Source of the DNA: Phytohabitans houttuyneae
GTDB taxonomy: Bacteria; Actinomycetota; Actinomycetes; Mycobacteriales; Micromonosporaceae
Length of the DNA stretch: 64,000 nt
Direction: 5' to 3'
Assembly (NCBI RefSeq): GCF_011764425.1
Contig: NZ_BLPF01000002.1
Location: 2,577,587-2,641,586, forward strand
Shown here: positions 27,519 through 35,904 of the stretch, piece by piece
How the letters are laid out: the number at the start of each line of letters is the position of its first letter
Numbering within the stretch: the first letter of the stretch is position 1
The notes under the pieces: generated by a model
Database searches by the model: none
What the model was told of the DNA's origin: nothing
Seen by the model: only the letters and a program-made list of their open reading frames with translations
Made by a program: the position numbers and the translations under genes

Positions 27519-27786
27519 GGGGTTCCTCCTTCGACGGTGCTCGCGGGCGATCGAGACCGCGCCGAGGGTGCCTGCCCGGTGGCGGAGATATAGCTCGATC
27601 ATGGCGACAGGCACCATCATCAAGTACATTCGTCGGCATGCCTAGATCTTTTGATGGAAATCTTCAAACTTTTATCTGCTTGAACAAAACGCGGTGTTGA
27701 TGTTCGCGCCACGCCAGGTTGCGGAGCCCTTGGATACTCGGCAGCCGGTGTTCCACGGGGGGTGGAATAGGGGGACGGGGGACGAC
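27519..27786. promoter_or_regulatory. Divergent promoter region with an A/T-rich island
   Basis: The gap separates the large secreted protein (minus) from an unknown gene (plus). Bases 27644-27690 are unusually A/T-rich for this window (GATCTTTTGATGG, CTTCAAACTTTTATC), fitting promoter DNA. A TATATC box at 27592-27587 on the minus strand could be a -10 for the secreted protein. No clear operator was seen. Confidence 0.35.
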
Positions 27787-28731
27787 GTGAGCTACCTGGA
27801 GCGTCTGCAGGGCGATGTCACGGGCCGGTACGGCAGGCTGGCGGACCGTGACGAGGACACCGTCGACCACGAGGTCGCCCTCACCCGCGACTGGATCGAC
27901 ACCCAGCCGATGGTGCGGGCCGTCCTGGCGGAGGCCGCCGCCGCCGAACCCGACCTCGACTACGAGGCGTGGCGCGCGGGCCTCGGCAAGCCCCGCGACT
28001 TCCGGTGGCCCGCCCGCACCGAAGCCGGCCGGGCGTGGCTGATCTGGCGGCTGATGAACGACATCGCGGAGGCCGAGCGGGCGGGGGCGGTACAGCAGGT
28101 GCTCGGCTACGCCAGCCAGATGTACGGCGGCAGCGGCCTGCGGAGCCTCACCTCGATGACCCAGGGCTTCGTCGAGCGGATCTTCCAGCCGCTCTTCGAC
28201 CACCTCGCCGACCGGGTCGGCCGCGGCGGCGTCGCGCTGTACCGGCTGGAGCGGTACGCCGCCCGCGTGGAGTGGTTCGACCGGGACCGCCTGTACGCCG
28301 ACTTCGAGGCGGCCCGCTCCGGCGGGGACGCCGGCGAGGAGGTGTACGAGCGCGACCTGCAGCGGTTCCTCTTCCTCGACGGCGGGCTCGTCACCCAGGC
28401 GCACGCCGGATCCCGGCCGCTGGACACCGCCGACCCGCTGATCTGCCGGGGCGCGGTATACGCCGGCCCGGACGGCGCGGCCGTCGCCGCCGGCTTCGAC
28501 CAGCTCGTCGCGGCCGCGCGGGAGCACGAACGCACGGTGGCGTACCTCGTGGTCCTCAACCTGACCGGCCACCTGCTGCGCACGCCGCCGGAGCCGTACG
28601 TGGAGGCGGCCGGCGTCCACGTCCACCTCGTCGTCGTCCGCGCCCAGCCCCGGGCGGAGCCGCCCGCGGAGCCCCGGGTCGTGGAGCTGGCCGGGCTGCT
28701 GGCGGCGGGAAGGGCAGGTACGGCTGGATGA
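27787..28731 (+). CDS. Unknown protein with a degenerate PD-(D/E)XK-like C-terminus
   Basis: A 314-residue protein from a GTG start (VSYLERLQGD) with GGGGGA upstream; the frame is open further left without a start that improves it. The N-terminal ~190 residues are helical. The C-terminal part (YERDLQRFLFLDG... ADPLICRGAVYAG... GFDQLVAAAREHERTVAYLVVLNL) has the layout of restriction-endonuclease-like domains, but the expected acidic residue and lysine of the catalytic motif are missing (CRG in place of a K). So it may be an inactive nuclease fold. This similarity is only by eye. Confidence 0.55.
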   Translation: MSYLERLQGDVTGRYGRLADRDEDTVDHEVALTRDWIDTQPMVRAVLAEAAAAEPDLDYEAWRAGLGKPRDFRWPARTEAGRAWLIWRLMNDIAEAERAGAVQQVLGYASQMYGGSGLRSLTSMTQGFVERIFQPLFDHLADRVGRGGVALYRLERYAARVEWFDRDRLYADFEAARSGGDAGEEVYERDLQRFLFLDGGLVTQAHAGSRPLDTADPLICRGAVYAGPDGAAVAAGFDQLVAAAREHERTVAYLVVLNLTGHLLRTPPEPYVEAAGVHVHLVVVRAQPRAEPPAEPRVVELAGLLAAGRAGTAG

Positions 28732-28806
28732 TCCGGGTCCTCTCCGGAAGACTGTGCCGGGCACGCGCGCGTGCACCGTCCGATCGGGAGAGACGTGGGA
28801 GCCACT

Positions 28807-30336
28807 GTGGACAGTCACCGGTACGTGGTCGTCGGAGCCGGGCCGGCCGGTCTCCAGCTGAGCTACTTCCTGCAGCGGGCCGGCGCCGACTACGTGACGC
28901 TGGAGCGGGACACCGAACCGGGGCGGTTCTTCCGCACCTACCCGCGGCACCGCCGGCTCATCTCGCTCAACAAGGTCCACACGGTCAGCACCGACCCGGA
29001 GATCCGGCTGCGCTGGGACTGGAACTCGCTGCTCAACGACGAGCCGGAGCTGATGTTCCCGAAGTACAGCACCGACTACTTTCCCGACCCCGACGACCTG
29101 GTCCGTTACCTGGCCGACTTCCAGGCGCACCACCAGCTCGCGGTGCGGTACGGGACGGCGGTGCGGCGGATCGAGAAGGTCGACGGCGGCTTCGCGGTGC
29201 ACACCGGCGACGGCACGGTGCACGGCGAGTGCGTGATCGTGGCCGCCGGGTGGGGCCGGCCGTACGTGCCGCCGGTGCGCGGCATCGAGCACGCCATCGG
29301 GTACGAGGACATGCGGGTGGACCCGGCCAGCTACGCCGGCCAGCGGGTCCTGGTGATCGGCAAGGGCAACTCGGCGTTCGAGACCGCCTCGGCGATCCTC
29401 GGCCACGCCGCGATCGTGCACCTGGCCAGCCGGCGGGCCCTGCGGCTGGCGTGGAACACCAAGCACCCCGGCGACGTGCGCGGCCAGTACGGCGCCCTGC
29501 TGGACAGCTACCAGTTCAAGACCCTCCACTCGGTGCTGGACTGCGAGATCGACGAGATCCGGCCGGTCGGCGACCACTTCGAGGTGGACATCACGTACAC
29601 CCACGCCGACGGCGAGACCGCGACGCTCGCGTACGACACGGTGCTGCGGTGCACCGGCTTCCGGATGAGCACCGACATGTTCGACCCGTCCTGCCTGCCC
29701 GACCTGGAGCGCGACGGGCGGATCCCCTCGCTGCGGCCGGACTGGCAGTCGGCGAACGTGGACGGCCTGTACTTCGCCGGCACCCTCGCGCAGGCCCGCG
29801 ACTTCAAGCGCGCCTCGTCGGCGTTCATCGACGGCTTCCGGTACAACCTGCGCACGCTGACCGCGCTGCTCCGGGAGCGCTACGACGGGGTGCCGCTGGC
29901 CGTCGACGAGGTGCCGGCGAGCGCGGACGGCCTGACCACGCTCGTCCTCGACCGGGTCAACTGGAGCTCGGCGCTGTGGACCCAGTTCGAGTACCTGTGC
30001 GACGCCCTCGTCGTCGACCCGGCGACCGGACTCGTCCGCCACTACCAGGACCTGCCCGAGGACCACGCGGTGGAGCGCTTCGGCGAGGAGCCGCACTGGT
30101 ACTCGGTGACGCTGCGCTGGGGACGCGAGGAGTACGCGGACGTGTTCAACATCGCCCGCCACCCCGACCCGACCCGGGCCGGCGAGAGCGCCTTCATCCA
30201 CCCGGTGGTGCGCCGCTACCGCGGCCGCGAGCTCGTCCTGGAGCAGCACCTGCTCGAGGACCTGCTGGCCGAGTGGCGGCGGCCGGACCGGCACGTCGAG
30301 CCGCTGCGCGCGTTCTTCGCCGCGGACCTGCCGTGA
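28807..30336 (+). CDS. FAD-dependent NAD(P)-binding monooxygenase (flavin monooxygenase family)
   Basis: A 509-residue protein from GTG 28807 with GGGAG six bases upstream. It has the FAD-binding Rossmann motif VVVGAGPAGL at residues 6-15 and the second NAD(P)H motif VLVIGKGNSAFETA around residue 180, plus FAGTLAQARDFK near the end of the domain, typical of FOXRED2/flavin monooxygenases. It likely oxygenates an amine, sulfide or ketone. It follows the unknown gene by 75 bases on the same strand, so the two may be linked. Confidence 0.85.
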   Translation: MDSHRYVVVGAGPAGLQLSYFLQRAGADYVTLERDTEPGRFFRTYPRHRRLISLNKVHTVSTDPEIRLRWDWNSLLNDEPELMFPKYSTDYFPDPDDLVRYLADFQAHHQLAVRYGTAVRRIEKVDGGFAVHTGDGTVHGECVIVAAGWGRPYVPPVRGIEHAIGYEDMRVDPASYAGQRVLVIGKGNSAFETASAILGHAAIVHLASRRALRLAWNTKHPGDVRGQYGALLDSYQFKTLHSVLDCEIDEIRPVGDHFEVDITYTHADGETATLAYDTVLRCTGFRMSTDMFDPSCLPDLERDGRIPSLRPDWQSANVDGLYFAGTLAQARDFKRASSAFIDGFRYNLRTLTALLRERYDGVPLAVDEVPASADGLTTLVLDRVNWSSALWTQFEYLCDALVVDPATGLVRHYQDLPEDHAVERFGEEPHWYSVTLRWGREEYADVFNIARHPDPTRAGESAFIHPVVRRYRGRELVLEQHLLEDLLAEWRRPDRHVEPLRAFFAADLP

Positions 30337-30346
30337 CCGGCGCCGG

Positions 30347-31008
30347 TCAGCACTCGATCAGCACCTCGCCGAGCGGCTTGCGGGTCAGCGCGGGCACCCG
30401 CGCGTCCGCCGCCGGGTAGCCGACCGGGATCACCACGTTCGGCCGCTCCTCCGGCGGGCGTTCGCAGACCTCGTTGAGGAAGCGCATCGGGCTCGGCGTG
30501 TGGGTGAGGGTGGCCAGTCCGGCGTGGTGCAGGGCGGCGATCAGCAGCCCCACGGCGATGCCGACGGACTCCTTGACGTAGTACGGCTTGGGGCTGTGCG
30601 GCCCTGGTGCACCTCGAACACCACGATCACGGCCGGCGCCGTCTCCAGGAACGGCTTGCGCCAGTCGGTACCGATCGGTGCCAGGGCGTCCAGCCACTCG
30701 GCCGGGGCGCGGCGGGCGTAGAACTCGCGCTCCTCGGCCTCCGCCGCGGCGCGCAGCCGCCGCTTGCGGTCCGGGCTGGTCACCACCACGAACCGCCACG
30801 GCTGGATGTTGGCGCCGCTGGGTGCGCTGGCCGCGGCCCGGATCGCCGCCTCCAGGACCCCGTGGGGGATCGGCTCGGGGGAGAAGTCGCGCACCGACCG
30901 GCGCCGGGCCATCCGGTCGGCGAACGTGCGGGCGGCCCGGACGGTGTCGCCCGGTGTGAGGCGCGGATGGTCGAGAGGGACCGTCGGAGAGTGTGCGGTT
31001 TCGGTCAA
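30347..31008 (-). CDS. Nitroreductase family protein (single frameshift)
   Basis: The TTG start at 31008 (AGGAG upstream) opens [10 protein letters not shown]; the N-terminal half contains [15 protein letters not shown] and [14 protein letters not shown], the FMN-binding hallmarks. The frame breaks near residue 135; one extra G at the GGG run (CCC 30602-30604 on the plus strand) restores [19 protein letters not shown] and the C-terminal half through [13 protein letters not shown] to the stop at 30347. With repair the length is about 220 residues, normal for the family. It would reduce nitro or quinone compounds with NAD(P)H. Confidence 0.82.
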
Positions 31009-31032
31009 CGGCGGACTCCTCTCGGTGGCGGG

Positions 31033-32151
31033 TCAGCGCTCGGGCTCACCCGCGGGTGCTGGTGCGGTCTGCGCGATCAGGTGGTCGACGACGCCGCGCA
31101 GCCCGTCGCCGGCGGCGGCCGCGCGGCGCTGGCGGGTGGCGCCGTCACCGCCGTCGACGAGGCGGTCCAGCCAGCCGGTGACCCGCGCGAGGTCGCCGCC
31201 GGCGAGGGCCGGCGCGGCGGTGTCCAGCAGGCGGCGGGCGAGGGTGGCCGCCGGTACCAGCCGGCCGGTGTCCGGCTCGACGGCGTCGCCGCCCAGCCCG
31301 TCGCGGGCCGCCCGCCAGTACGCCACGCGCAGCAGCTCGGCCGGCACGACCGGTCCCGGGTCGCCGGCGTCCACGGCCGGCAGGATCACCGTCACGAGGG
31401 CGCGGACGAGCGCGGCCAGCAGGGCGGACTCCTCGGCGGTGACCGGCATGTCGGCGACCCGCACCTCCAGGGTCGGCAGGTGCGCGGACGGCCGGATGTC
31501 CCAGAAGACGGTGCCGGTGTCGACCAGCGCGCCGGCCTGCAGGAGGGTGGCGACGAGCCGGTCGTAGTCGGCGGCCGAGGCGAGGTGGGGCGGCGGCCCG
31601 GCCACCGGCCAGCGCTGCCACGACAGGGCGCGCCAGCTGGCGTAGCCGGTGTCCCGTTCGCCCCAGTAGGGCGAGTTGGCGGCGAGCGCGATCAACACCG
31701 GCAGGTACGGGCGCAGGTGGTTGCTCACCAGCACGGCCCGGTCGCGGTCGGGCAGCTCGACGTGCACGTGCACCGCGCACACGCAGACCTCGTCGTGCAG
31801 CCCCCGGAAGGTGGCGTTGCCCTTGTCCTGGCGCGGTCCCTCGGTGATCGGCGGCGGGATGTGCCGGCCGAGCACGGGACTGCCGGTCGCCACCACGCGC
31901 AGCCCCTGCCCGGCCGCGGCGGCGGCCAGCTCGGCCCGGCCCTCCAGCAGCTGGGCGTACAGCTGGTCGAGGCTCTCGCACGGGTCGGTCCGGCACTCCA
32001 CCTGCAGCTTGGTGATCTCCCCGGCGACCCGCTCGCCGAGCCGTTCCCGGGCGCGGTCCACCACGGCCGCGGCCTCGGGCACCACCCCACGGCTTGTCGG
32101 GTCGACCACCAGGAACTCCTCCTCGACGCCGAACCGGACAACCGATCCCAT
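31033..32151 (-). CDS. Carboxylate-amine ligase, YbdK/GCS2 family
   Basis: A 372-residue ATP-dependent ligase of the glutamate-cysteine ligase 2 family. Seen: [12 protein letters not shown] at the N-terminus, [14 protein letters not shown], the metal-binding [10 protein letters not shown] and a [10 protein letters not shown] segment. E. coli YbdK joins glutamate to cysteine only weakly, so the true substrates are uncertain. The ATG at 32151 matches family starts. It follows an M20 peptidase gene by 53 bases on the same strand; one could make and the other cut a glutamyl-type amide bond (inference). Confidence 0.88.
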   Translation of the reverse strand: MGSVVRFGVEEEFLVVDPTSRGVVPEAAAVVDRARERLGERVAGEITKLQVECRTDPCESLDQLYAQLLEGRAELAAAAAGQGLRVVATGSPVLGRHIPPPITEGPRQDKGNATFRGLHDEVCVCAVHVHVELPDRDRAVLVSNHLRPYLPVLIALAANSPYWGERDTGYASWRALSWQRWPVAGPPPHLASAADYDRLVATLLQAGALVDTGTVFWDIRPSAHLPTLEVRVADMPVTAEESALLAALVRALVTVILPAVDAGDPGPVVPAELLRVAYWRAARDGLGGDAVEPDTGRLVPAATLARRLLDTAAPALAGGDLARVTGWLDRLVDGGDGATRQRRAAAAGDGLRGVVDHLIAQTAPAPAGEPER

Positions 32152-32204
32152 CTGCACCCTCGCCTTCGCCGGTGACGGCCGCGCTCGCCGCGACCGTGAC
32201 CAGG

Positions 32205-33356
32205 CTAGGGCCCGGCGGCGCCGCCCGGCTCGGCGACAAGCCGTTCGACCAGACCGGCGAGCAGCGCGGTCCGTTCCGGCATCAGCGTGACGTCGACGTA
32301 CTCGCCGCGGGCGTGCGGGTTGCCGCCCACCGCGCCCAGTCCGTCCAGAGTGGGCACACCCAGGGCGCCGGTGAAGTTGCCGTCCGAGGCGCCGGGCGCG
32401 TACGCGCCGTCCGGCGCCGGCAGGCCGAGGTCCTTCGCGACCGACCGCGCGACCTCCAGCAGCGGCTCGGCGACGGCCGGCCGCAGCGGGTACCGGTTGA
32501 TCCCGCCCTCGACCGTCAGCGCCGCGCCAGGCAGCCGGGGCACCAGCGACCGGATCGCGCGGTCCACCCGGTCCAGCTCCTCGCCGGTCCAGGCCCGCAC
32601 GTCCACGCTGACCGCCGCCGCCTCGGGCACGGTGTTCGTCGTGGTGCCGCCGGACAGCGCGGTCGGCGTGACGCTGGTGCCGGTCGCCGGCGCGGCCAGC
32701 CCTTGGACGGCCAGGATCTGGTGCGCCAGCTCGATCCCGGCGTTGACCCCGCGGTGCGGCTCCACACCGGCGTGCGCGGCCCGGCCCCGCACGCCGAGCC
32801 GGTACACCGAGCCGCCCTTGCGGGCGATCTTGAGTGCGCCGTCCGGGGTGCCGGGTTCCAGCACGAGCACCGCTCCGGACCGGCGGGCCTCCCGCTCGAT
32901 CAGGTCGCGCGAGGTGACCGACCCGGTCTCCTCGTCGCCGGTCAGCAGCACGCCCACCCGGCCGGTGTCGGCCAGCATGCCCAGCGCGGCGAACAGCTGC
33001 ACGATGCCGGCCTTCATGTCGCAGGCGCCAGGGCCGGTCGCGCACCCGCCGTCGACGCGGAACGGCCAGTCCCGGACCGTGCCGGCCGGCCACACCGTGT
33101 CGTAGTGCCCGAGCAGCAGCACCCGCTGGTCGGGTGCGGGCCACAGCAGATGCGGTACCCCGTCGCGGGTCAGCCGCCGCGCGCGCCGGCCCAGCACCCG
33201 GGCACCCCAGCCGTCCAGCAGGTCGGCGCAGTCCCGCAGGTGGGAGGGCGAGCCGGGCGGCGACTCGCACGACACGAGGTCCCTGAGCCGATCCATCATC
33301 GCCGGGGCGCGGTCACGGGCCGCCCCCAGCCGGGTACCCCCCGTAGCCGTAACCAC
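32205..33356 (-). CDS. M20-family metallopeptidase (carboxypeptidase G2/ArgE type)
   Basis: A 383-residue zinc hydrolase. The metal and catalytic motifs are present: LLLGHYDTVW, CATGPGACDMKAG with the bridging aspartate, TGDEETGS with the general-base glutamate, and the dimerisation-lid RAAHAG. It cleaves an amino-acid amide or C-terminal glutamate. The start at 33356 is GTG; a start at 33299 (ATGATG) is also possible. It is upstream of the YbdK-like ligase on the same strand. Confidence 0.9.
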   Translation of the reverse strand: MVTATGGTRLGAARDRAPAMMDRLRDLVSCESPPGSPSHLRDCADLLDGWGARVLGRRARRLTRDGVPHLLWPAPDQRVLLLGHYDTVWPAGTVRDWPFRVDGGCATGPGACDMKAGIVQLFAALGMLADTGRVGVLLTGDEETGSVTSRDLIEREARRSGAVLVLEPGTPDGALKIARKGGSVYRLGVRGRAAHAGVEPHRGVNAGIELAHQILAVQGLAAPATGTSVTPTALSGGTTTNTVPEAAAVSVDVRAWTGEELDRVDRAIRSLVPRLPGAALTVEGGINRYPLRPAVAEPLLEVARSVAKDLGLPAPDGAYAPGASDGNFTGALGVPTLDGLGAVGGNPHARGEYVDVTLMPERTALLAGLVERLVAEPGGAAGP

Positions 33357-33443
33357 CCGTCCATCATTCGGCCGGGGTCCATTGACGTTCCACTCTGAGG
33401 TTGCGCACTTCCCCCGCTCGCCGTCGCGGACTGTCAGCGGCTG

Positions 33444-34055
33444 TCAGCGGCCGAAGGTCAGGTGGAAGTCGCGCAGCGCCACGGTGAGCAGCGGGCGCCG
33501 GCCGGCCAGGTAGCCGAGCGGGCCGTCCGCCGGCACCTGCCAGCCGGCCTTCGCGAGGTGGACGGCGGCGCGGGAGCGTACCGGCGTGGTCCGCGTCCCG
33601 TCGCCCACCACCTGGACCACCGAGAACCTCGCCGGCCACCGCCCGGGCAGCCGCGGGCCCCGTGCCAGCCGTGCCTGCGCGATGGCGCCGGCCCGCGCGT
33701 CGAGCCCGCCGCCCGCCGGCCGGAAGTCGAGCTCGGCCAGCTCCTTGGGGATGCCCCACAGCGCGCGGCCGCCGTCGCGGGAGGCGGGACTGTCCACCCA
33801 GATGTCCACGATGGACACCAGCGGCCGGCCGGCGCGGCGCACGAGCACCGCGGAGAGCAGCTCGCGGTACTGCAGCACGCCGCCCGGCCCGTAGTCGACC
33901 CAGGCGGTGCCGACGAGGCCGCGCCCCGCGACGGTCAGCGGCCGCACCCGCGCGGCCAGTGCGGGCGGCAGCGGCGGCAGCTGGGCGCGGGGCACCGGCC
34001 AGACCGACACGTACATCTGGCCGCGCAGGTGCCACGGCTCGGGCGGGTAGCTCAC
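33444..34055 (-). CDS. Acetoacetate decarboxylase-like protein
   Basis: A 203-residue protein of the ADC-like superfamily. The segment GIPKELAELDF carries the family's active-site-type lysine, and VDIWVDSPASRDGGRALWG precedes it as in ADC-like proteins. The GTG start at 34055 follows GGAGG closely. The members of this superfamily include decarboxylases, aldolases and dehydratases of antibiotic and polyketide pathways, so the reaction is uncertain. It is monocistronic; a direct repeat CTGTCAGCGG lies over its stop region. Confidence 0.7.
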   Translation of the reverse strand: MSYPPEPWHLRGQMYVSVWPVPRAQLPPLPPALAARVRPLTVAGRGLVGTAWVDYGPGGVLQYRELLSAVLVRRAGRPLVSIVDIWVDSPASRDGGRALWGIPKELAELDFRPAGGGLDARAGAIAQARLARGPRLPGRWPARFSVVQVVGDGTRTTPVRSRAAVHLAKAGWQVPADGPLGYLAGRRPLLTVALRDFHLTFGR

Positions 34056-34101
34056 CCCTCCATGCTGACGCCGGGTGCGCAACCGTGCAAAGTACGCTTT
34101 A

Positions 34102-34668
34102 ATGGTCGCCATGGCCGAGAACTCTCGAATAAAACCGGTGGAGCGCGCCACTAACCGGACGTGGGACGAGTGGTTGAAGTTCATGGACGATATTGACGCC
34201 AAGAGCCTCGACCACCACGCGATCGCGGTAAAGGTTTTCGAGGAGCTCGACGGAAAGATTGACAATCTCGGCTGGTGGACGCAGGCGGTGACGGTCGCCT
34301 ATGAGCAGTACATCGGCCGCCGCATTCCCGGACAGCGCCCGGACGGCACGTTCCAGACCCAGCAGAGCAAGGCGACCAAGCTCAGCATGAAAGAGCTGAT
34401 GGACAGGTGGGTCGCCTTCGCCGAGAAGGACAGGGACGTGCAGGGCATCGTCGAAGGCGACCTCAAGGTGAGCGGCACCGAAAACCGCATTACCTGGCGC
34501 ACCAAGGCCAAGGACGGATCGGCTGTCACGATAACCAGCGAGCCGAACAAGAAGAATGGCACGGCGTCGCTTGTCATGCTCCAGATGGGGCTCGCGACAT
34601 ACGAGCTGAATGTCGAGGCCAAAGAGCGCTGGGCCGCGATTATGAAACGCTTCCTGGCGGCCATCTGA
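34102..34668 (+). CDS. DUF4287/AHSA1-like hypothetical protein of lower GC
   Basis: A 188-residue cytoplasmic protein. The N-terminal half has WWTQAVTVAYEQYIGRRIPGQ, matching DUF4287-like proteins; the C-terminal half ends in a long helix (LNVEAKERWAAIMKRFLA) typical of SRPBCC/AHSA1 domains, to which DUF4287 is often fused. No Shine-Dalgarno precedes either ATG (34102 or 34111). Codon use is clearly less G/C-rich than in its neighbours (many A/T-ending codons), which suggests acquisition from another source. Confidence 0.65.
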   Translation: MVAMAENSRIKPVERATNRTWDEWLKFMDDIDAKSLDHHAIAVKVFEELDGKIDNLGWWTQAVTVAYEQYIGRRIPGQRPDGTFQTQQSKATKLSMKELMDRWVAFAEKDRDVQGIVEGDLKVSGTENRITWRTKAKDGSAVTITSEPNKKNGTASLVMLQMGLATYELNVEAKERWAAIMKRFLAAI

Positions 34669-34694
34669 CGGCGGGTCCGGCCCGGGTGCCCGGC

Positions 34695-34859
34695 TTACCA
34701 GGGCACCGGGCCTTCGGCGCCGAAGAAGCCGCCGGTCGGTCCGTCCGCGGCGAGCGTGGCCAGGCGCACCACGACCGCGGCGCCCTCCGCCGCCGTCAGG
34801 TGCCCGGTGTGCCGGTTGATGTCCGTGGTGACGAAGCCGGGCGCGGCGGCGTTGAGATG
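34695..34859 (-). pseudogene. 3' remnant of a short-chain dehydrogenase gene
   Basis: About 54 codons remain, reading LNAAAPGFVTTDINRHTGHL and continuing to GPTGGFFGAEGPVPW before a TAA stop. This is the C-terminal part of a classical SDR (the 'PG.v.TD' segment and the final FFDxEGPVPW-type end). The catalytic YxxxK and the cofactor-binding N-terminus are missing. It lies between a low-GC gene and an ECF41 sigma gene, which often has an oxidoreductase partner. Confidence 0.65.
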
Positions 34860-34987
34860 GCGATGATCCGCCTCGCGTGACGGACGTGAGCTGTGGCCAC
34901 CGCCACGGGCCGCTGCTGTCACAGGCTCGCGCGGGCGTACGTCCTGTGCGTATGGGACCGTCGAAGACGACCAAGCAGGAGGCAGGG

Positions 34988-35890
34988 ATGAACGAGCGCG
35001 GCGAGCGGTCCATGGACCGCGCCACCGACGCCTTCGTGACGCATCGCAACCTGCTGTTCACGGTCGCGTACGAGATGCTCGGCTCGGCCGCCGACGCGGA
35101 GGACGTGCTGCAGGAGACATGGCTGCGGTGGGTGGGCGTCGACCTCGACACCGTGCTGGACCAGCGGGCGTACCTGGTGCGGGTCACCACCCGCCAGGCG
35201 CTCGACCGCCTGCGCACGCTGCGCCGCCGCAAGGAGTCCTACATCGGGCCGTGGCTGCCCGAGCCGCTGCTGACCGCGCCCGACGTGGCCGAGGACGTCG
35301 AGCTGGCCGACAGCGTCTCGATGGCGATGCTGCTGGTGCTGGAGACGCTCACGCCGACCGAGCGGGCGGTGTTCGTGCTGCGCGAGGTCTTCGACCTGGC
35401 GTACGACGAGATCGCCGGCGCGGTCGACAAGACACCGGCGGCGGTACGCCAGATCGCCCACCGGGCCCGGGCGCACGTGGCCGCCCGCCGCCCCCGCGGT
35501 GCCGTCTCGCCGGGCCAGACGCGGGACGCGCTCCAGGCGTTCCGGCGGGCGATCGAGACCGGCGACCTGCAGAGCCTGCTGGACATCCTCGCGCCGGACG
35601 TGGTGCTGCTCGGCGACGGCGGCGGTGTCGTGCAGGCGGTGCCCCGGCCGATCGTGGGCGCCGACAAGGTGGCCCGCCTGCTGTCCGCCGGCGCCGGCAA
35701 GGTCGCCGGCCTGATGACGATGGAGCCGGTACAGGTCAACGGCCACCCGGCGCTGATCCTGCGGCTCGACGACGAGGTCGACACGGTGCTCGCGGTGCGC
35801 ATCGACGACGGCCTGATCAGCGGGGTGTACGCGGTGCGCAACCCGGAGAAGCTCCTGCGCGTGGGCCAGGAGACCGCGGTCAGCCGCTGA
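34988..35890 (+). CDS. ECF41-type RNA polymerase sigma factor with SnoaL-like C-terminal domain
   Basis: A 300-residue sigma factor from ATG 34988 (AGGAGG seven bases upstream). Region 2 contains AEDVLQETWLRWVGVD and region 4 LAYDEIAGAVDKTPAAVRQIAHRAR. The ~120-residue C-terminal SnoaL-like extension has LGDGGGVVQAVPRPI, the DGGG segment that in ECF41 proteins controls activity. Family knowledge: ECF41 lacks an anti-sigma factor and neighbours carboxymuconolactone decarboxylase, oxidoreductase or epimerase genes. Here the upstream neighbour is only an SDR remnant. Confidence 0.9.
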   Translation: MNERGERSMDRATDAFVTHRNLLFTVAYEMLGSAADAEDVLQETWLRWVGVDLDTVLDQRAYLVRVTTRQALDRLRTLRRRKESYIGPWLPEPLLTAPDVAEDVELADSVSMAMLLVLETLTPTERAVFVLREVFDLAYDEIAGAVDKTPAAVRQIAHRARAHVAARRPRGAVSPGQTRDALQAFRRAIETGDLQSLLDILAPDVVLLGDGGGVVQAVPRPIVGADKVARLLSAGAGKVAGLMTMEPVQVNGHPALILRLDDEVDTVLAVRIDDGLISGVYAVRNPEKLLRVGQETAVSR

Positions 35891-35904
35891 GCGCCCGGGC
35901 GCCG

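Noticed and set aside
24124..27639. A 1171-codon minus-strand frame beside the PA14/DUF1080 gene
   Set aside because: It has no recognisable domain, and the overlapping frame encodes a coherent signal peptide and known domains with a perfect ribosome site.
27664..30294. An 876-codon minus-strand frame opposite the unknown gene and the monooxygenase
   Set aside because: It is valine/arginine/leucine-rich shadow sequence; the plus-strand frames carry Rossmann motifs and ribosome sites.
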